From Spongospora subterranea f. sp. subterranea (taxonomy: Eukaryota; Endomyxa: Phytomyxea; Phytomyxea; Plasmodiophorida), in NCBI GenBank assembly GCA_049724395.1, contig JAUGWO010000121.1, forward strand, positions 62,001 to 126,000: a stretch of DNA of 64,000 nucleotides, given 5' to 3'. Of this stretch, positions 1 to 12,105 are shown in pieces. Below the pieces are notes generated by a model. The model made no database searches. It worked only from the letters and a program-made list of their open reading frames with translations, and was not told where the DNA came from. Each line of letters begins with the position of its first letter. Position 1 is the stretch's first letter. Made by a program: the position numbers and the translations under genes.

Positions 1-266
1 AATTCCTTCATATCTGCCTCCACTTCCTGCCCCTCATACTTATCAATTCACCCCTGTATATCAAAAGCCAGCCATTGACCCCAATGCTAGGTTAACTTTC
101 TGGGACCTTCTTTGGCATCTTGTTTGATTTTTTCTACTATAGGAGGAAGATGATAATTAAGCAGAAGCGACAAGTGGAAAGTTCGCTCGTTAAGTTAAGT
201 AGGTCAATGCAGCAAAAAGGTGATTATTTTGTCTATACGATGACGCTCACTAATGTAGAATTCTAG
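1..266 (+). CDS. 3' end of an unidentified spliced gene (partial)
   Basis: The window opens inside a reading frame rich in Pro and Tyr that ends in DPNAR. A plausible 52-bp intron (91-142, GT to TATAG) joins it in frame to a Lys/Arg-rich tail ending LTNVEF and a TAG at 264-266. The product is not recognised. The call rests only on an open frame, an intron of the size usual here and the composition of the tail. It runs convergent with the OFD1-like gene, whose stop is about 70 bp away. Confidence 0.4.
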
Positions 267-339
267 ATGTTGATCCAAGCAAATAAATTGTACATCACTA
301 AATAATAATTTTATCACGTTTTATGTATTCTAAGATTTT

Positions 340-3300
340 TTACGAATCTACGTCTGGATTCGTTTCTGGGTCATGAGGACGTGAAGACGATACTTCTAGC
401 TGTCTCCGAGCAGGCGGAGTCTTATTCACGGCTCTGGTTCGGGGGGATTGGGTTGAATTGGTCTTTCGCGATGATAACATTCTGGCTTGACGCTCCCGCT
501 CATCACGTTCGCGCCGTTGTTGAGATGCACGGAGGATCCGTTCATCTCTCTGCTTTTCGAGCTGCTCCTCTCGTTGTGCAGCAGCGGCAACATCCTCGGG
601 AGATACAACATGATCATCTTGCGCTATTAATGATTCCAGTACACAATCAGTCTCTGTCTTACCCACTACAGCTGACGGCCCCGCCTTTGGAAGATTTGTG
701 CATTGATTGTCAACAGAATCTTCCGACATCAATATGGAACCTACATCCTTGGACTGCCAACAGTTATCATTGCGATCAGATGTCTCATGAGACCCATAAG
801 ATTGCCCACACTGAACACCCTCTTGCTTCTCTGGAGCCTTGTTTTGATGGGGACCAGGGTTGATGATTATCTCAGTTGTTATGTTAGTCACCGATACTTG
901 TAATGGCATATCTTGTTCTTCAATATCGCTTTTTTCCTTCATATCGATAATGCTCGACATTGGAGTATCAACAAAGTCATCCTCCCGCTCAAAGTGTTCG
1001 TCATGATTCCCGTCAAAATGTTCTGGTATTTTAGAAACGGTATTGTCGGCGACGGCTTCATGAAGATAATTCGATGTGTCGCATCTCTGATGTGCTTCAA
1101 CATTGTACACGTTTTGCTCTTCTCCTGGAGGGTTGCTGCCCACAGTTTGCGCTTTTACACCTTGTACGTGTTCTTTGATTTTGTCCTTTTGAAGTGCTGT
1201 ATGAGTATCAGTGCCTCTTGTATCCGTAAAATAGCCAGGGTCACGTTCGCTAGTTTTAGATAACAACTCAAATTCGGACCTAACAGAAGGTAATGGCGCG
1301 TCAGTGATCCTATTTGGCCTTGGAGGGTTGTTTTCATTGCCGGGTCCATCCAATGACAAGTGCGAGGAAGGCGTGACCCATGAAAACATATTTTGTTCGA
1401 GACGCTCATGATGCGTTTTCAACCTGGAAGTCTGGTGTTGGTAACGAAAGGGGAGAGCCCAACGCTGTTCCACCCTATTTTCCAAGCTAGAAAGATCTTG
1501 TTTCAACTTCGTACACTCTCGTTCTAACGCTTTACAGTGTAATTGAGTTTCTTCGTAGACCAGCGTGAGTTTCTCTTCCTCGTTCAGCTTACGGTTTAGC
1601 TCGTTGGCTAAAAATTGAACTTGTTGCTGCTGTTGATCACTTCGCTTCTCCCATTCACCTTTCAATTTAGCCAAAATTGTTTCATGATCTGCTGCAAGGG
1701 CTGAGATATGTTTGCCTTGTGAAATTTCGAGTTCTAGGTTAACTTTCTTCATGTCTTCATTCAATTGCTCCAGCGATGAAATTGTCTCGTCTCGAGATCT
1801 TAACGCTCCGGTTAATTCCTAGATAATAGGTTTAGGACTTGAGAATATGTGAGGTATAGTATCTACATAATCTCTCATGGAGTAGCTTTTTACTTCCTGC
1901 CGAAGCTGACATAATTCTGAGCCTTGCGAAATTAATTGCTCTGGATGCAGGTTACATATGTGATATCGACATGACCTTGTGCATTACCTTTTAATCTTGT
2001 CGTTTCCTCGAGTTCATTTACGGCAGTGGCCAATTGCCGTTCTGAATCTTGCAACTGCTGCTTACATTGACGGAACGCTTCAATTTGATTATCAGCAAGT
2101 CGCTGTTTCTCTTCATAGTGAAGTATTAAGGTTTGAAGATGCGCTTTGTCTGTGTCGTGAAGAAGGGAATAACTGTGCCCATACTGCAGAGATTAGTTGA
2201 GTTACAAGGAAGCGATTATCATTGAAAAAATATTAACCTCCGCCGCATTGAATTCTAAAATACGGTCCCGCTGACTCAACTCCTTTTCGGCTAGCTCAGC
2301 TCGCTTTTTAGCATTTTCTAACTCTTCAAAAAGGCGATGTTGCTGAATTTGTAATGCACGCCGATCCAGCTCAGCACTTCTTCTAAGATCGACATCACTG
2401 TTATACATGTTAGGACAAAATTAACCGTCGACCACCGAAGGGATACCGCAAACGAACTGTTTCGATTTCCGCAAGAAGATGCTGTCTTCTCTGATATTCT
2501 TGAGCTTCTTCGAATCGCTGCTTTTCGCGAAACTTTTCGTCTTGCTCCTGCTCTCGAAGGCGAAGTGAAGAGATGCGCTCTAATTGCTTTTAATGGACAT
2601 GATGTAAAACCTGAAACCATGCCGACCTTGGTACTTCTGTTCGAAGGAATCACGCATTGCATTGAGTGTTTCACGATAACGCTCACCCTCTTCTAGTCGA
2701 ACTTGGGCTAATTCGGTTGCCCGAATACGTGCGAGCTCCTGTTGAAGTGTGTCAATTACCACCTAATATTTACATTCCATTTACACTTTGCAATACGCTG
2801 GCAGCGCGAGCTTCAACTTCACGAATCTGTATAGACAATCTCTCTTCAAAACTTCGTTCAGCTTCAACATCACGTTCTTTGCCCAGCTCGGAAAACCTAA
2901 TATCTGAGTTGTTTTAGCATATTTATGCGATGGAGCTCCGATCTACTTTGTATCTAGTTGTCGAAGACACGATTCAAGAACGTCATCAGGTGAACTATCC
3001 GTTTGGATAGAGCAAGACCGAATTGACACCTTTCTGCCAGCCACATTAGGGCAATAACCAAACAAATGCAGGTATTTTACCTTGAGGCTAATTTAACTAT
3101 AGCGTCCAAAGAGCTGGTTTTTTCATCTGATCGGGAAAGAGCACCTTCTGGAAATTCAAGTAACCGTTCCAGGTCGTGGCTATCGAACGCATTCGCATCC
3201 GTCCCAGATTCGGAAAGGAACACTGAAAGAGCATATGCATGATCGTGTTGAGATAAATATTCAGCTACTATAACATTCAACGCTCGGATGGCTCCTGTCA

Positions 3301-3475
3301 CTGGAATCTCTGGTTCCGAACACGGCCTCGCACCAGAAGCCCTCAGTTCCGCTAGCAAATAGGCTCTCAGCTGCGCCCGTTGGCGGTCCAGAATTCCACT
3401 GGTCTGCAAGTGTGTATGCAATCGTCGCCTCAGCTCGGTAAGGGATAGCTCCGGTTCAGGCTCGTCTTTAATCAT
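340..3475 (-). CDS. OFD1: OFD1-like centriolar/ciliary LisH coiled-coil protein
   Basis: The first exon (3475 down to about 3081, donor GTAAAATACC) encodes a LisH region resembling the OFD1 N terminus: LTELRRRLHTHLQTSGILD, then LRAYLLAEL, then YLSQHDHAYALSVFLSESG. Later exons (about 2960, 2760-2580, 2686-2200, 1764-340) are long Glu/Lys/Arg/Gln-rich coiled coil. The last 474 codons end in a basic Ser-rich tail with TAA at 340-342. OFD1 is a distal-centriole and satellite protein needed for basal-body and cilium formation; yeasts and mushrooms lack it, flagellated fungi can keep it. ATG at 3475 is chosen because it sits just ahead of the LisH; an in-frame ATG at 3517 is possible. Internal exon borders are approximate. 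Another LisH centrosomal protein (FOP type) is the alternative, but the motif order fits OFD1 best. Confidence 0.75.
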
Positions 3476-3996
3476 TTGTACACAATATGCGATGCGGGTT
3501 GTGACTGACCAATTCAAATTGTACTGTACCGTTTGTTATAATGATGTGATGGTGTAACCTAATAACACAGTACATTACGGTTATGTGGTGCATGGTATGG
3601 GGTTTGGTAGACTATAAACTGGTAGGCCGCTTGGGGCAACGTCAAGGCAGATTATCAAAGTGATCAAACGGCATTCCAAAAAATTGGTTGCTAAGTTTGG
3701 TCCTGCGGAATACGTGCACGTATGCTGCTATGCTTTTGCTGACAAGAAATTACTGTAGTAGCTCAATAAATCAGCAAAGGGCATTGCCTGAGCAATGGTA
3801 ACTCGTCATGTCGTGTATATATGCACATGCAATATATTTCGGGGGTGTAGAAAACACTTTCTGGTGTAATGCCTACAAGTGCTGCTCGCTGTTGGGTTGC
3901 TTGGCGCAGCCCCCTTCGACAACGCCTGAGGTTGGGTCAACGACCTGAAGCTGCACAGCATAATGCACGTGTCATTCATTAGGCACAGACTTCGCT
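3476..3996. other. Intergenic, divergent promoter region
   Basis: About 520 bp between the start of the OFD1-like gene (-) and the rhomboid gene (+). No supported ORF, RNA or repeat was seen; it should hold both promoters. Confidence 0.5.
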
Positions 3997-5165
3997 ATGG
4001 AAGGAACTCATCGTCGTAGCAAGCTTGCTGAAACAATATCCAAGATCCCATTCGGAACGCGGACGGTATTCTTAGCCTGCGTCACGGTTTTTGTGTTTTC
4101 GTCGCTCTCGGGCACATTTCCTGCAATATGCCCCGGAGATATTCTTTCAAACCCGCTCCAAAGTTGCCTGTTTTGCTGTGACCTGCTTTCTTAGCCTGAA
4201 TCATATATTTCCACAGATGCTTATATGCTGATAGCGCCGTCCTTTGTTCATCTTTCTGTATTACATATAGTCTTGTACGTCAGTGGTCTTTTAGTGTGAG
4301 TATAGCTCATGTTGATTTATAGTAACATGATGACACTTATATCTGTTGGCGCTGTAGTTGAGCGCAACTTCGGCACGTCGAGTTTCTTCGGGATCGTTAC
4401 TATAGTGGCTGTAATAGGAAACTGCATCTATTTCAGTATCTATTATTCGTTGGCCCTGATCCTAAAAGCGCCTAGTCTTTTGGAGTCCTGTGCTGCTGGC
4501 TTTTCAGGAGTTTTATTCGGATTGATGGTTTTGGAGTTGCGTCTGTCTCCCATTGCTGCTAATCGGTCTGTTTTTGGGTTCTTTTCGGTTCCTCAATGGC
4601 TGTATCCTTGGTTAGCAAACCATAATCTACCACAGCATACGAGTTCATTTTGTCTGGCTTTTCATTCAGGATAACGATCGCGTTTATCCAGATTTTGATC
4701 CCGGGTGCATCTCTGGTCGGACACATTAGCGGTGCTGCGATCGGAATATTATGTTCGGCGAATTATCATGATTACCCCTGTCCGCTTATGGCAACCGTGT
4801 TTCAGATTCGTTCGGATTGCTGAACTGGGTGACCGTGAAAAGGTCCTGGATCCGAGCCTTAGAAGCGTCAATGTTCAGTCAATGGCAACCGTCTTCGTTT
4901 ATCCCGTGTCCTGAGGTCACTCCACTTCCTCCTTCTATTCTGTATGGTAACTATCGCTATATCCTGGTCAAATACTCATCGCTGCTCTAGTACCCGTTGT
5001 TGTTTCATTAAGAACATATGGGGAAAAAACGACAAGTGGAATGCGGGACCTGGGCATCAATTAAGTGATCCTAGCTCATATGCCGTTGGTCTTGACGACG
5101 GATCTTTGCTGAAAAATCAAACACCGGAAGAATTCGCGATGCAAATAATGGATGGAGGTCGATAA
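3997..5165 (+). CDS. Rhomboid-family intramembrane serine protease (Rbd2/RHBDD1-like)
   Basis: A spliced multi-pass membrane protein. Exon 1 begins MEGTHRRSKLAETISKIPFG and enters a first hydrophobic segment (VFLACVTVFVFSSLSG). Later exons give a segment around MLIYSNMMTLISVGAVVE, then the catalytic serine motif in AAGFSGVLFGLMV (GxSG, near 4500), and the catalytic histidine helix in LVGHISGAAIGI (near 4715-4750). Ser and His form the rhomboid dyad, so the enzyme looks active. The C-terminal cytosolic tail ends QIMDGGR at 5165. Among fungi this matches the Golgi/ER-type Rbd2 or the RHBDD1 group rather than the mitochondrial Pcp1 type, because no presenilin-like extra N-terminal helix is evident. 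Intron limits were only roughly placed. Confidence 0.78.
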
Positions 5166-5231
5166 TTAGTCACAATGTTATTGGTAATACAGTTTTGCGT
5201 TTCTTTATATAAATCAAAATTTTCTTCGGAA

Positions 5232-6035
5232 TTAGACTGCGGGTTCTTCAGGAAGGCAATTATACAGAGGCAGAGCTACAGATTCAGGTAGCTTTAAGTA
5301 TATCGACTGAATGTCGCCTAAACCGTTGGGAAACTTCTTACTGATGTTTTCAATTCCAGCGATGACGTTTTGCACGATTTCTCTCCGTTCGTGGCTCACC
5401 CGAGCGATTTTAACTGTCATGCATGTACCTTTGCTTCTGAACATATATGTAGAATCTCGAGCCTGTTTCAACGCCTCGGATGCATATTTATCAGATAGCC
5501 TAGCCGGAACCGGCTGCTTCTTCCGAGAGAAAAAGGCTTTTCCAAGAATATTAGGCAACAGCGGAATGATGCGATCATCGGCAACGAATAGCTCGTACGA
5601 CGAGACTAATTCCCGTTTATCCTTGTACTGTGTGTAGTTTTTTCTGAGCTTAGATATTCCGATAACCTTCTTGTAGCTATCAATCGGTGACGCTGCCAAC
5701 ATGTCTTTATACTGTCGCTGGGGATCCTTGGTGATTAAACAAATCTCACATCCATCTCCCAAATACAGCGAGTGGGGAATGTCTCTACAGAAACAGTTTA
5801 GTACACTGAGTTTACATAAATAATCATAGATATAGACGTACATCCTGATAGGGGACGTTGTGGCTTTATCGGGTGCATTAAACAAATTGATGGTTAATAG
5901 GAAGAATTTGTCATCAGCAATCAAAACCTGCTGGTCTTTCTCCGCTTCTTGTTTGCGTAAATACGCCTGAAGAGCTTTAACTGCACGCTCTACTGTGTTC
6001 GAGTCGACCGCAACCGCGTCTTTCACCCCGGCCAT
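5232..6035 (-). CDS. Ribosomal L1 domain protein (RSL1D1/Utp30/Cic1-like)
   Basis: Starts MAGVKDAVAVDSNTVERAV (ATG at 6035; the frame stays open upstream but that part does not look coding) and ends CLPEEPAV with TAA at 5232-5234. One clear 57-bp intron lies at 5785-5841. The protein shows the L1-fold pattern of nucleolar L1-domain proteins: an N-terminal helix pair (AVKALQAYLRKQEAEKDQQ), then KKVIGISKLRKNY, the central block YELFVADDRIIPLLPNILGK and the C-terminal NVIAGIENISKKF. This family (human RSL1D1, yeast Utp30 and Cic1) acts in pre-rRNA processing in the nucleolus. It is much shorter than human RSL1D1 and lacks its long basic tail, like Utp30. Confidence 0.8.
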   Translation of the reverse strand: MAGVKDAVAVDSNTVERAVKALQAYLRKQEAEKDQQVLIADDKFFLLTINLFNAPDKATTSPIRMYVYIYDYLCKLSVLNCFCRDIPHSLYLGDGCEICLITKDPQRQYKDMLAASPIDSYKKVIGISKLRKNYTQYKDKRELVSSYELFVADDRIIPLLPNILGKAFFSRKKQPVPARLSDKYASEALKQARDSTYMFRSKGTCMTVKIARVSHERREIVQNVIAGIENISKKFPNGLGDIQSIYLKLPESVALPLYNCLPEEPAV

Positions 6036-6239
6036 GATTGTGGAGATAGCAGCGGAACCGCAAAGAGTGTATGGAGTTCCGGAAATGGATTTTCCGGTGT
6101 CCGCACGGACTTTCATGGAATGGATCAATTTCCTGCCGGCGATTCTAACTTTCGTTTTTTTTTTTTGACCCCAAGTTTTGTAATGTCGCTCATGAACGTA
6201 CATAAAAAAAGTCTTATTCGCAATGTTTACTAATATCAC

Positions 6240-6665
6240 TCATCATAACTGAACTGTTACGATAATATGGCTGGAGTATATGAGATCTTTATAATCGAAC
6301 AGTGACATGTCATGCATTGAATTCACGGCATCTAGTTTCTGTAAGTAAACAACAACCAATCAGTTGACGCCAGTGCCATTGACATGACGCCAACATTGTT
6401 TCACATGACCATACGGTAGTACCGTGTGGATGACTGGATGACAGTCGGCATTTGGCTTGCCCCTGAGCTGTCTCACTAGGGCTCCAGTCTACAGTATATA
6501 CACCTACAGTTTATACTTAAGGCCCCACAGGTAACCGGGAGGAGTCCCCCACTCATGTCATGACCTAAAGTGGGTGCCTTGACGGTTTATATTTTCTTCC
6601 ATCGAATTGGCCTTTTTTCAAATTGAAAACGGACCTTGTGTGAACTGCGATTGTGACGCCTCAGA
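6240..6665. other. Intergenic region
   Basis: About 430 bp between divergently transcribed genes. I see no ORF or repeat. It includes a T-rich stretch just upstream of the RING gene. Confidence 0.4.
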
Positions 6666-8300
6666 ATGGTACAAGGAGAGATCATCGGTTGGTCATCAAG
6701 GCAATGGGTGCAATATCCAGATGCGCCAGGAATGCCACGGCTCTTCTACTCGCCTCACTTCCAAGCAGGGCTATGTAAAGGAGCGGCCGACAAATGTCTA
6801 ATCATCTGTATTGGGCCAGTAAATACCGGTGTCTTTGACAATATTACTATAACCCCTGATCGAGATATGTTGATGGTTACTTTTGCGGTCTCTACCATTG
6901 CATCCCGATGGTTGGCCGCCGACAAAAATAATTACGTTTGTGAATGCTTAATTGCTTCAATTTACAACCTCGCTTATGTTTGACTTTACAGTGTATAATC
7001 GCGGCTAGTCAAGCCGTCGACCGAGCTGGTCTGAAACCAGAGTGGATTTCAGCTTGCGCATTGGTTAATTCGAACGAAGCCAGCACTTTCTCTGATGCAT
7101 TATTTACCACAGCTAGACCTAATTGGTTTGCTAGGGTATTAAAGTTAAAGGATATCAGCCCTCGCGCTAGATCTTTTTTCAAGTCCTTCGACAGTATCAG
7201 AAGAAACCCAGAACAGTTTACTATTCCAGAGTTGTTCCTCACTTCTTTGGAGATTCGCAATCTGCCAAAAGCGGACCCTGAAAAAGGAACTAGAATATTT
7301 TTATTAGTGTCAAACAACGGTCAAATACAATTTTCGTCAATGCACACTGGTAGACTGCAATGGCAAACGGATGGGGACCTATCAATTCGCATCAATTGTA
7401 AGGTGAGAACGCTGACGTGCCAATATTTGTAAGTTATATTTATAGCAGTCATCTAGGTTAAAGGATTAGCGACAATAAAAGGCTACCACGTTCCGGAAAG
7501 AATGTCTTCAGAAGATCCCCGCCGTCTTCTATTTGAGATCGACATACATAGTGGAGTTGCGAATTGCTGTGAATTATCAATGGATTTTCCTCGCACATGC
7601 ATTGACAGGGTGCCCCCAAACTTTCCGTCGGATTTCTGTTTATCTGCCCGATTTTCTGCTATTTCTGAGCCGTTCGAACAAGCTCCGTGTCGAATACTGG
7701 AAGAATTAGACAGTGATTTCATGTTCGCCTTAAATCTTCAGCGACAATTGGACAGAGAAGAGGCTGACGTTGCGCCAGACAGTCGGGTGTCTGTCAATGT
7801 AACGGACAGTGGCGTGAATATGAGGTAATGATTGTCTTCTCCCTAATGATATGAATTATTTTTTAACTCTATCCGCGCAGTGATGATGCGCGCTTACGCG
7901 ATTCAGGCAACGATCAGGTAAACATCTCATACCCATAAAAACATTGTCAGATGTTGACATTAATGTTTAGGTTGTTTCATCATTTGATTTCAATGAAGAG
8001 CTTGATGATCCTTTTTCATACCCGCTTTTTCCTGATCAGATGCAAGTGGTGGACAGCTCAAGGCCATCTCATGTGACATCACCTGGTGCATCTAGACTGC
8101 AATTGAGCAGACTGCCTGAATTTAACGTCGCTGTAGGAAGCTCTCTAATTAGTAAAGTTTGCCCAATATGCAAAGAATGCATAAACGAAGGAGAACTGAT
8201 GAGGACGTTACCATGTCTTCATATAATGCATTCCCCTTGTATCACTGAATGGCTTTGCAGGAAAGCTGCGTGCCCTGTTTGTTTAACTCCACTCTCATGA
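6666..8300 (+). CDS. RING-H2 finger protein with a possible C2-like N-terminal part
   Basis: Spliced gene ending in a RING-H2 finger and TGA at 8298-8300. The finger reads CPICKEC, then LPCLHIMHSPCITEWL, then CPVC, giving C-x2-C, C-x-H-x2-H and C-x2-C ligands. This is the E3 ubiquitin-ligase signature and suggests E2 binding. Upstream exons include 6666-~6936 (WVQYPDAPGMPRLFY), ~6991-7405 (FTIPELFLTSLEIRNLP, then IFLLVSNNGQIQFSS), and 7502-7828. The middle part has the alternating hydrophobic pattern of a beta sandwich and faintly recalls the C2 domain that follows PTEN/tensin phosphatases, but no CX5R phosphatase motif is visible. Substrate unknown. The start is uncertain: an ATG at 6607 is in another frame and a 5' exon may be missing. 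Confidence 0.6.
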
Positions 8301-8447
8301 CTCATAATTTTCATGGAATGGTTTTGTACATTGAGATATCAATGCATACCTGCAAAGATTCATATATCTGTTATAGAGTAAATACACAAATAAACTAAAA
8401 ACTAATTATAGAACAATGGAGGCCTCCCAAAAATCTCGCAAATGCAA

Positions 8448-9853
8448 TATTTGTGCGAACGCAAATATTTATTTCGTGTCAACACAAACAAATTCTTATG
8501 GCGGCCACGGCGTCTAAGAAGAAAGGTCGAGGACCGGCGTGGAACGACGACGACCTGAATTGCATGCTCGACATAGTTGAGTCTGTGCTCCCGCAAGGAG
8601 GCAATGGCTGGGAGAAGGTGACAAACCTCTTCAGCAAGAAAGAAGCTATCGTTGTTGCTCGCGACAGCGATGGCTTGAAGCGAAAATTCATTCTGCTAAA
8701 AAATCACCGAAAGCCGACTGGCGATCCGTCTTGTCCGCCCGAAGTTGTTCGTGCTAAACGAATTCAAAGATCGATCGACAATAAGGCGTGTGTCGAGACG
8801 ATGGAAGACGAGGAGCGAAGCAGTGACGGAAATGGGTTTTTCATGGATGGAAGAAATGTTGCAGAGGTCGGTTCATACAACAGTGACAGGAACAACGATA
8901 GCTTCTTTCTTGTTGAAGAGGTTTGTCACCTTCTCCCAGCCATTGCCTCCTTGCGGGAGCACAGACTCAACTATGTCGAGCATGCAATTCAGGTCGTCGT
9001 CGTTCCACACCGGTCCGAGACCTTTCTTCTTAGACGCCGTGGCCGGCATCAGAATTTGTTTGTGTCGACACAAATTTGCGAAGACCGGAATTCGGTCTTC
9101 GCAATGGTTGCATATGGCACCGCACATTTGTTCACATCCCGTGTAACCCATGCGTTGGTAAACCAGGCACAACACTATGTACGCTTGCCAGATGCTGATG
9201 AACGTTGTCGCATCAGTCTACGTAATGGCCGTCATTTTGGATTTAAAAATTGTGTCGGCAATGCTGACGGTACAAATATCGTGTCCAGCGTACATAGTGT
9301 TGTGCCTGGTTTACCAACGCATGGGTTACACGGGATGTGAACAAATGTGCGGTGCCATATGCAACTCCTATTCGACGTTTGCGTTGTTGGCTAGCAGCAT
9401 TGCCATCGGTGCCAAAAGAATCCAGGGCAACGGCGAGCTGGATCCAAACAGGTGCCTGTTCGTTGCGCGATTGATTATGAAATACAGGGTCGTCTGGAGC
9501 GAACAGTGTGAACATCAAAACCAAAATACGGGTAGGATGCGGTGACCTTTAATGATATCAAAAATTGCCTGGAATGTCTCCCTGGAGCATCGTAGGTCTT
9601 GGACAAATTCTTGATCTTCCAGAAACGGCAAAATATCCCAAAGATAGTAATCTTTCAAGATCCAACGTCGAGGGTTTAAGTTTCGATAACAAAGTATCCC
9701 AAACTTAAGCGACATAAGTGCATCAATTTGTTGTTTCAGCTGGCTTGCCAGTGTCGGTCGGAGGAGCTGCGCGCTACTCAAGCCAACAGCCATGTATCGA
9801 ATCAGGCGTTCAATATCGCCGAGCAACTGGCCTCGCTCAGATAATCGAGGCAT
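8448..9853. mobile_element. Rearranged PIF/Harbinger transposon relic
   Basis: Several frames carry pieces of a Harbinger-type DNA transposon. On the plus strand (8500-8840) lies a SANT/Myb-like accessory-protein start (SKKKGRGPAWNDDDLNCML). At about 9180-9290 is a transposase core piece with GFKNCVGNADGT, which matches the first catalytic Asp block. On the minus strand (9853-9515) is the transposase N terminus (LPFLEDQEFVQDLRCSRETF). Two nested inverted duplications scramble the copy: about 8480-8660 against 8893-9075, and about 9108-9183 against 9290-9368. The rest of the DDE core is absent, so it cannot be autonomous. It is related to, but clearly different from, the complete element at 39.2-41.8 kb. 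No terminal repeats were found. Confidence 0.8.
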
Positions 9854-10068
9854 TCACCTGAGTCACCTGGCAATGAGCACCTCAAGGCCGTTTCAAATAT
9901 GTCCGTAAAAGATTCGGGTTAGATTCAGGGCCAAAGATTCGCATCTTTCGCTACGGATTTTTAACTTTAACAATCGAAGCGGAATGAAAAACTGGTAGTC
10001 TACATACTTCAAATCATTTGAAATTGAATAAGAGGATGTATTGAGTAATTGCCACCTTTGAAATCGTT

Positions 10069-12105
10069 TTACAATTCATCCTTCTCAGCTTCAGAGGCGA
10101 CTTCTTCAGAAGTACTGGACAGCTTCTCATTGACATCCGAAGATGTAGTGTGCGAAGCGACAAACTCGCTGATGGAGGCCAGCGAGCGATCTCCCTGGTA
10201 TTCAATTGGAGATGATTTCGACCCAGCTGGGAACATGACAACGGTAGGGAAGCCCTTGAAGCTATAAGGAACATCGTTGCTGGAACCGTCAACCATTGCA
10301 ACGACTACAGACTTAATATCTTTCAATTTAACTGCTAGCGCCTCGATTGCCGGCTTCATTTTTTGACAATGACCACACCTTGCATAATGTAAATAAAAAA
10401 ATATTAGATGCAAATAGATTATACCGACCATGGAGCGTGAATAGTCAGGACGACATCGACTTTGTCGTCCATCACAATGTCATTATAGTTCTTGCCCACT
10501 ACTTTGGTCCATGGTTCCTGATGATTTTCAGGAATTGCCTCGGACTTCATAAATGGGTCAACCTTTCCATCGAGTACCTAGAATATTGACATGAACACAA
10601 GAAATACTCAAAGATAAGTTAGACAATACCATCGCCGCCCAAGCAGAGAGTGAAGGTCCAGAAAACTCAGCATCGTTTGAGAAGAGATACTTCTTTTTCG
10701 TCGACTGATCTTCGACAACGACACCTGGCCTGCATGATGATTGAGGAAAAAACAAAACAATCAAGTACTCATAGTTCACCATTTGTCAGAGGATACACCC
10801 ATTCCTTCAGCATGCTTAGCAAATTCCTGTGCATCCAACCAGACCCACGACAGAGAACCTTTAGAGTCAACCGCAGCTTCCTAATGAGGAGAAATGTCAT
10901 AAAAGTAAAGAGAATTGAAACACGACATACCTTGAGCTTGGCAATATTATCATGAAGCTTGTCATTGTTTTCAAGGAAGGTCCAGACAATGGGAATGTTG
11001 CGCTCAACATAAACTACGACAGCTCTTTAGCACGGGTGCAAACACAGACCCGGATTTAAACCCAGTTGGGATAGCCTTACGCTTGTAGTTTTGAGCGGAG
11101 ATTTGATCAACAATTGGGAAATGATTCGGAATTGATGAACGATTTGATAGTGTCCACAGTACATTCTTTTCCAGTGAACTGAACCTGTAAAAAAAAGCAT
11201 GACCCCAACCCGTTGCAAGAGATGCAGTTAATTTACAGGCTTCTTCTGAAACGGGACGTAAAGTAGCACCGTGGGACCAGATTCAGACGCGTTTCCACCC
11301 CAGACCTGGTTTAGGAGCTCAGAAGGAGCGACTGCGAAGCTGACTCGTGGGGCCATTCCAGAAGCAACAGCGGTGACCGCATCAACGGACTCATCATCCT
11401 TTTCTCCAACAAACGCAATGACGGCGCTGCTGAGACGATCACGGGTCAGCAAAGTTAGTTCGAAGAGCAGTCACTCAAGAAATCGACCTGTGTTGTTTCG
11501 TGAAATTCTTGACTTCATCAGCTGTCTTCAGGTCTGAAACAATAGGAGGGTCGCTGAGCTGCTTGGCGAAGGAAACTATGGCTGTTTAACGGTCAGCATA
11601 TGATGGTAACCAAAAGTCAAAGCGAATACCATCGTCCTTGAGATTGTCGTAAAAGTCCGATGGCTCAGCTTTCTTGAAAGTTTTTATGTGTGGATAGGAT
11701 TTGACTCCAAACTTGTCACAAACTTGGGCTTCAACTTCACAATCCACAGCTGCCATTATGAGGAATTAATTGCAAATCCACGCATTTACAGAAATCAATT
11801 ACTGGCTAGGTGAACGTCCTCGTGATCCATTTGCTCTGCGGCCCGTTGGAACTGAAGTGCGACGTTCTTGCTTGACTTGTCGGAAAATTTCAGAAAGGCC
11901 TACAGATTCATATTTAATGGAAAATCCGATGGTGATTGTCACAGTCAAAACTGACCATTACAACATTTTCGTTGTCTTTCAAAACGGAATCGAGATTGGA
12001 GGATGTGATTTTGACAACATGCGCCTCCGATGCTGTGCTGAGAATAATCGCAGCTACAGCAACAGCAAGCGGTGCGAGAGCCCAAGTAAACACGTTCATT
12101 GTCAA
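10069..12105 (-). CDS. Protein disulfide isomerase, ER-retained, with one active CGHC site
   Basis: Starts MTMNVFTWALAPLAVAVAAI, a signal peptide, and ends EKDEL with TAA at 10069-10071, a perfect ER-retrieval signal. Domain order looks like a-b-b'-a'. In the a' domain a short intron splits the active site; joining the exons gives HAPWCGHCQKMKP, the standard dithiol site, followed by FKGFPTVVMFPAG with the cis-proline. In the first domain, splicing gives VVMAFLKFSDKSSKNVAL where FYAPWCGHC would be expected, so that site has no cysteines, though the downstream DCEVEAQVCDKFGVKSYPH block is kept. The b domain includes the exon 11452-11228. PDI oxidises and rearranges disulfides in secreted proteins. 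At least six introns of about 45-60 bp. Confidence 0.85.

Noticed and set aside
381-1263. Plus-strand frames over the OFD1-like 3' exon
   Set aside because: Shadows of the coiled-coil exon; no family content.
8453-9340. A 295-codon plus-strand frame as a host gene
   Set aside because: It reads through the inverted duplications of the Harbinger relic; its C-terminal part is partly the reverse complement of its N-terminal part.
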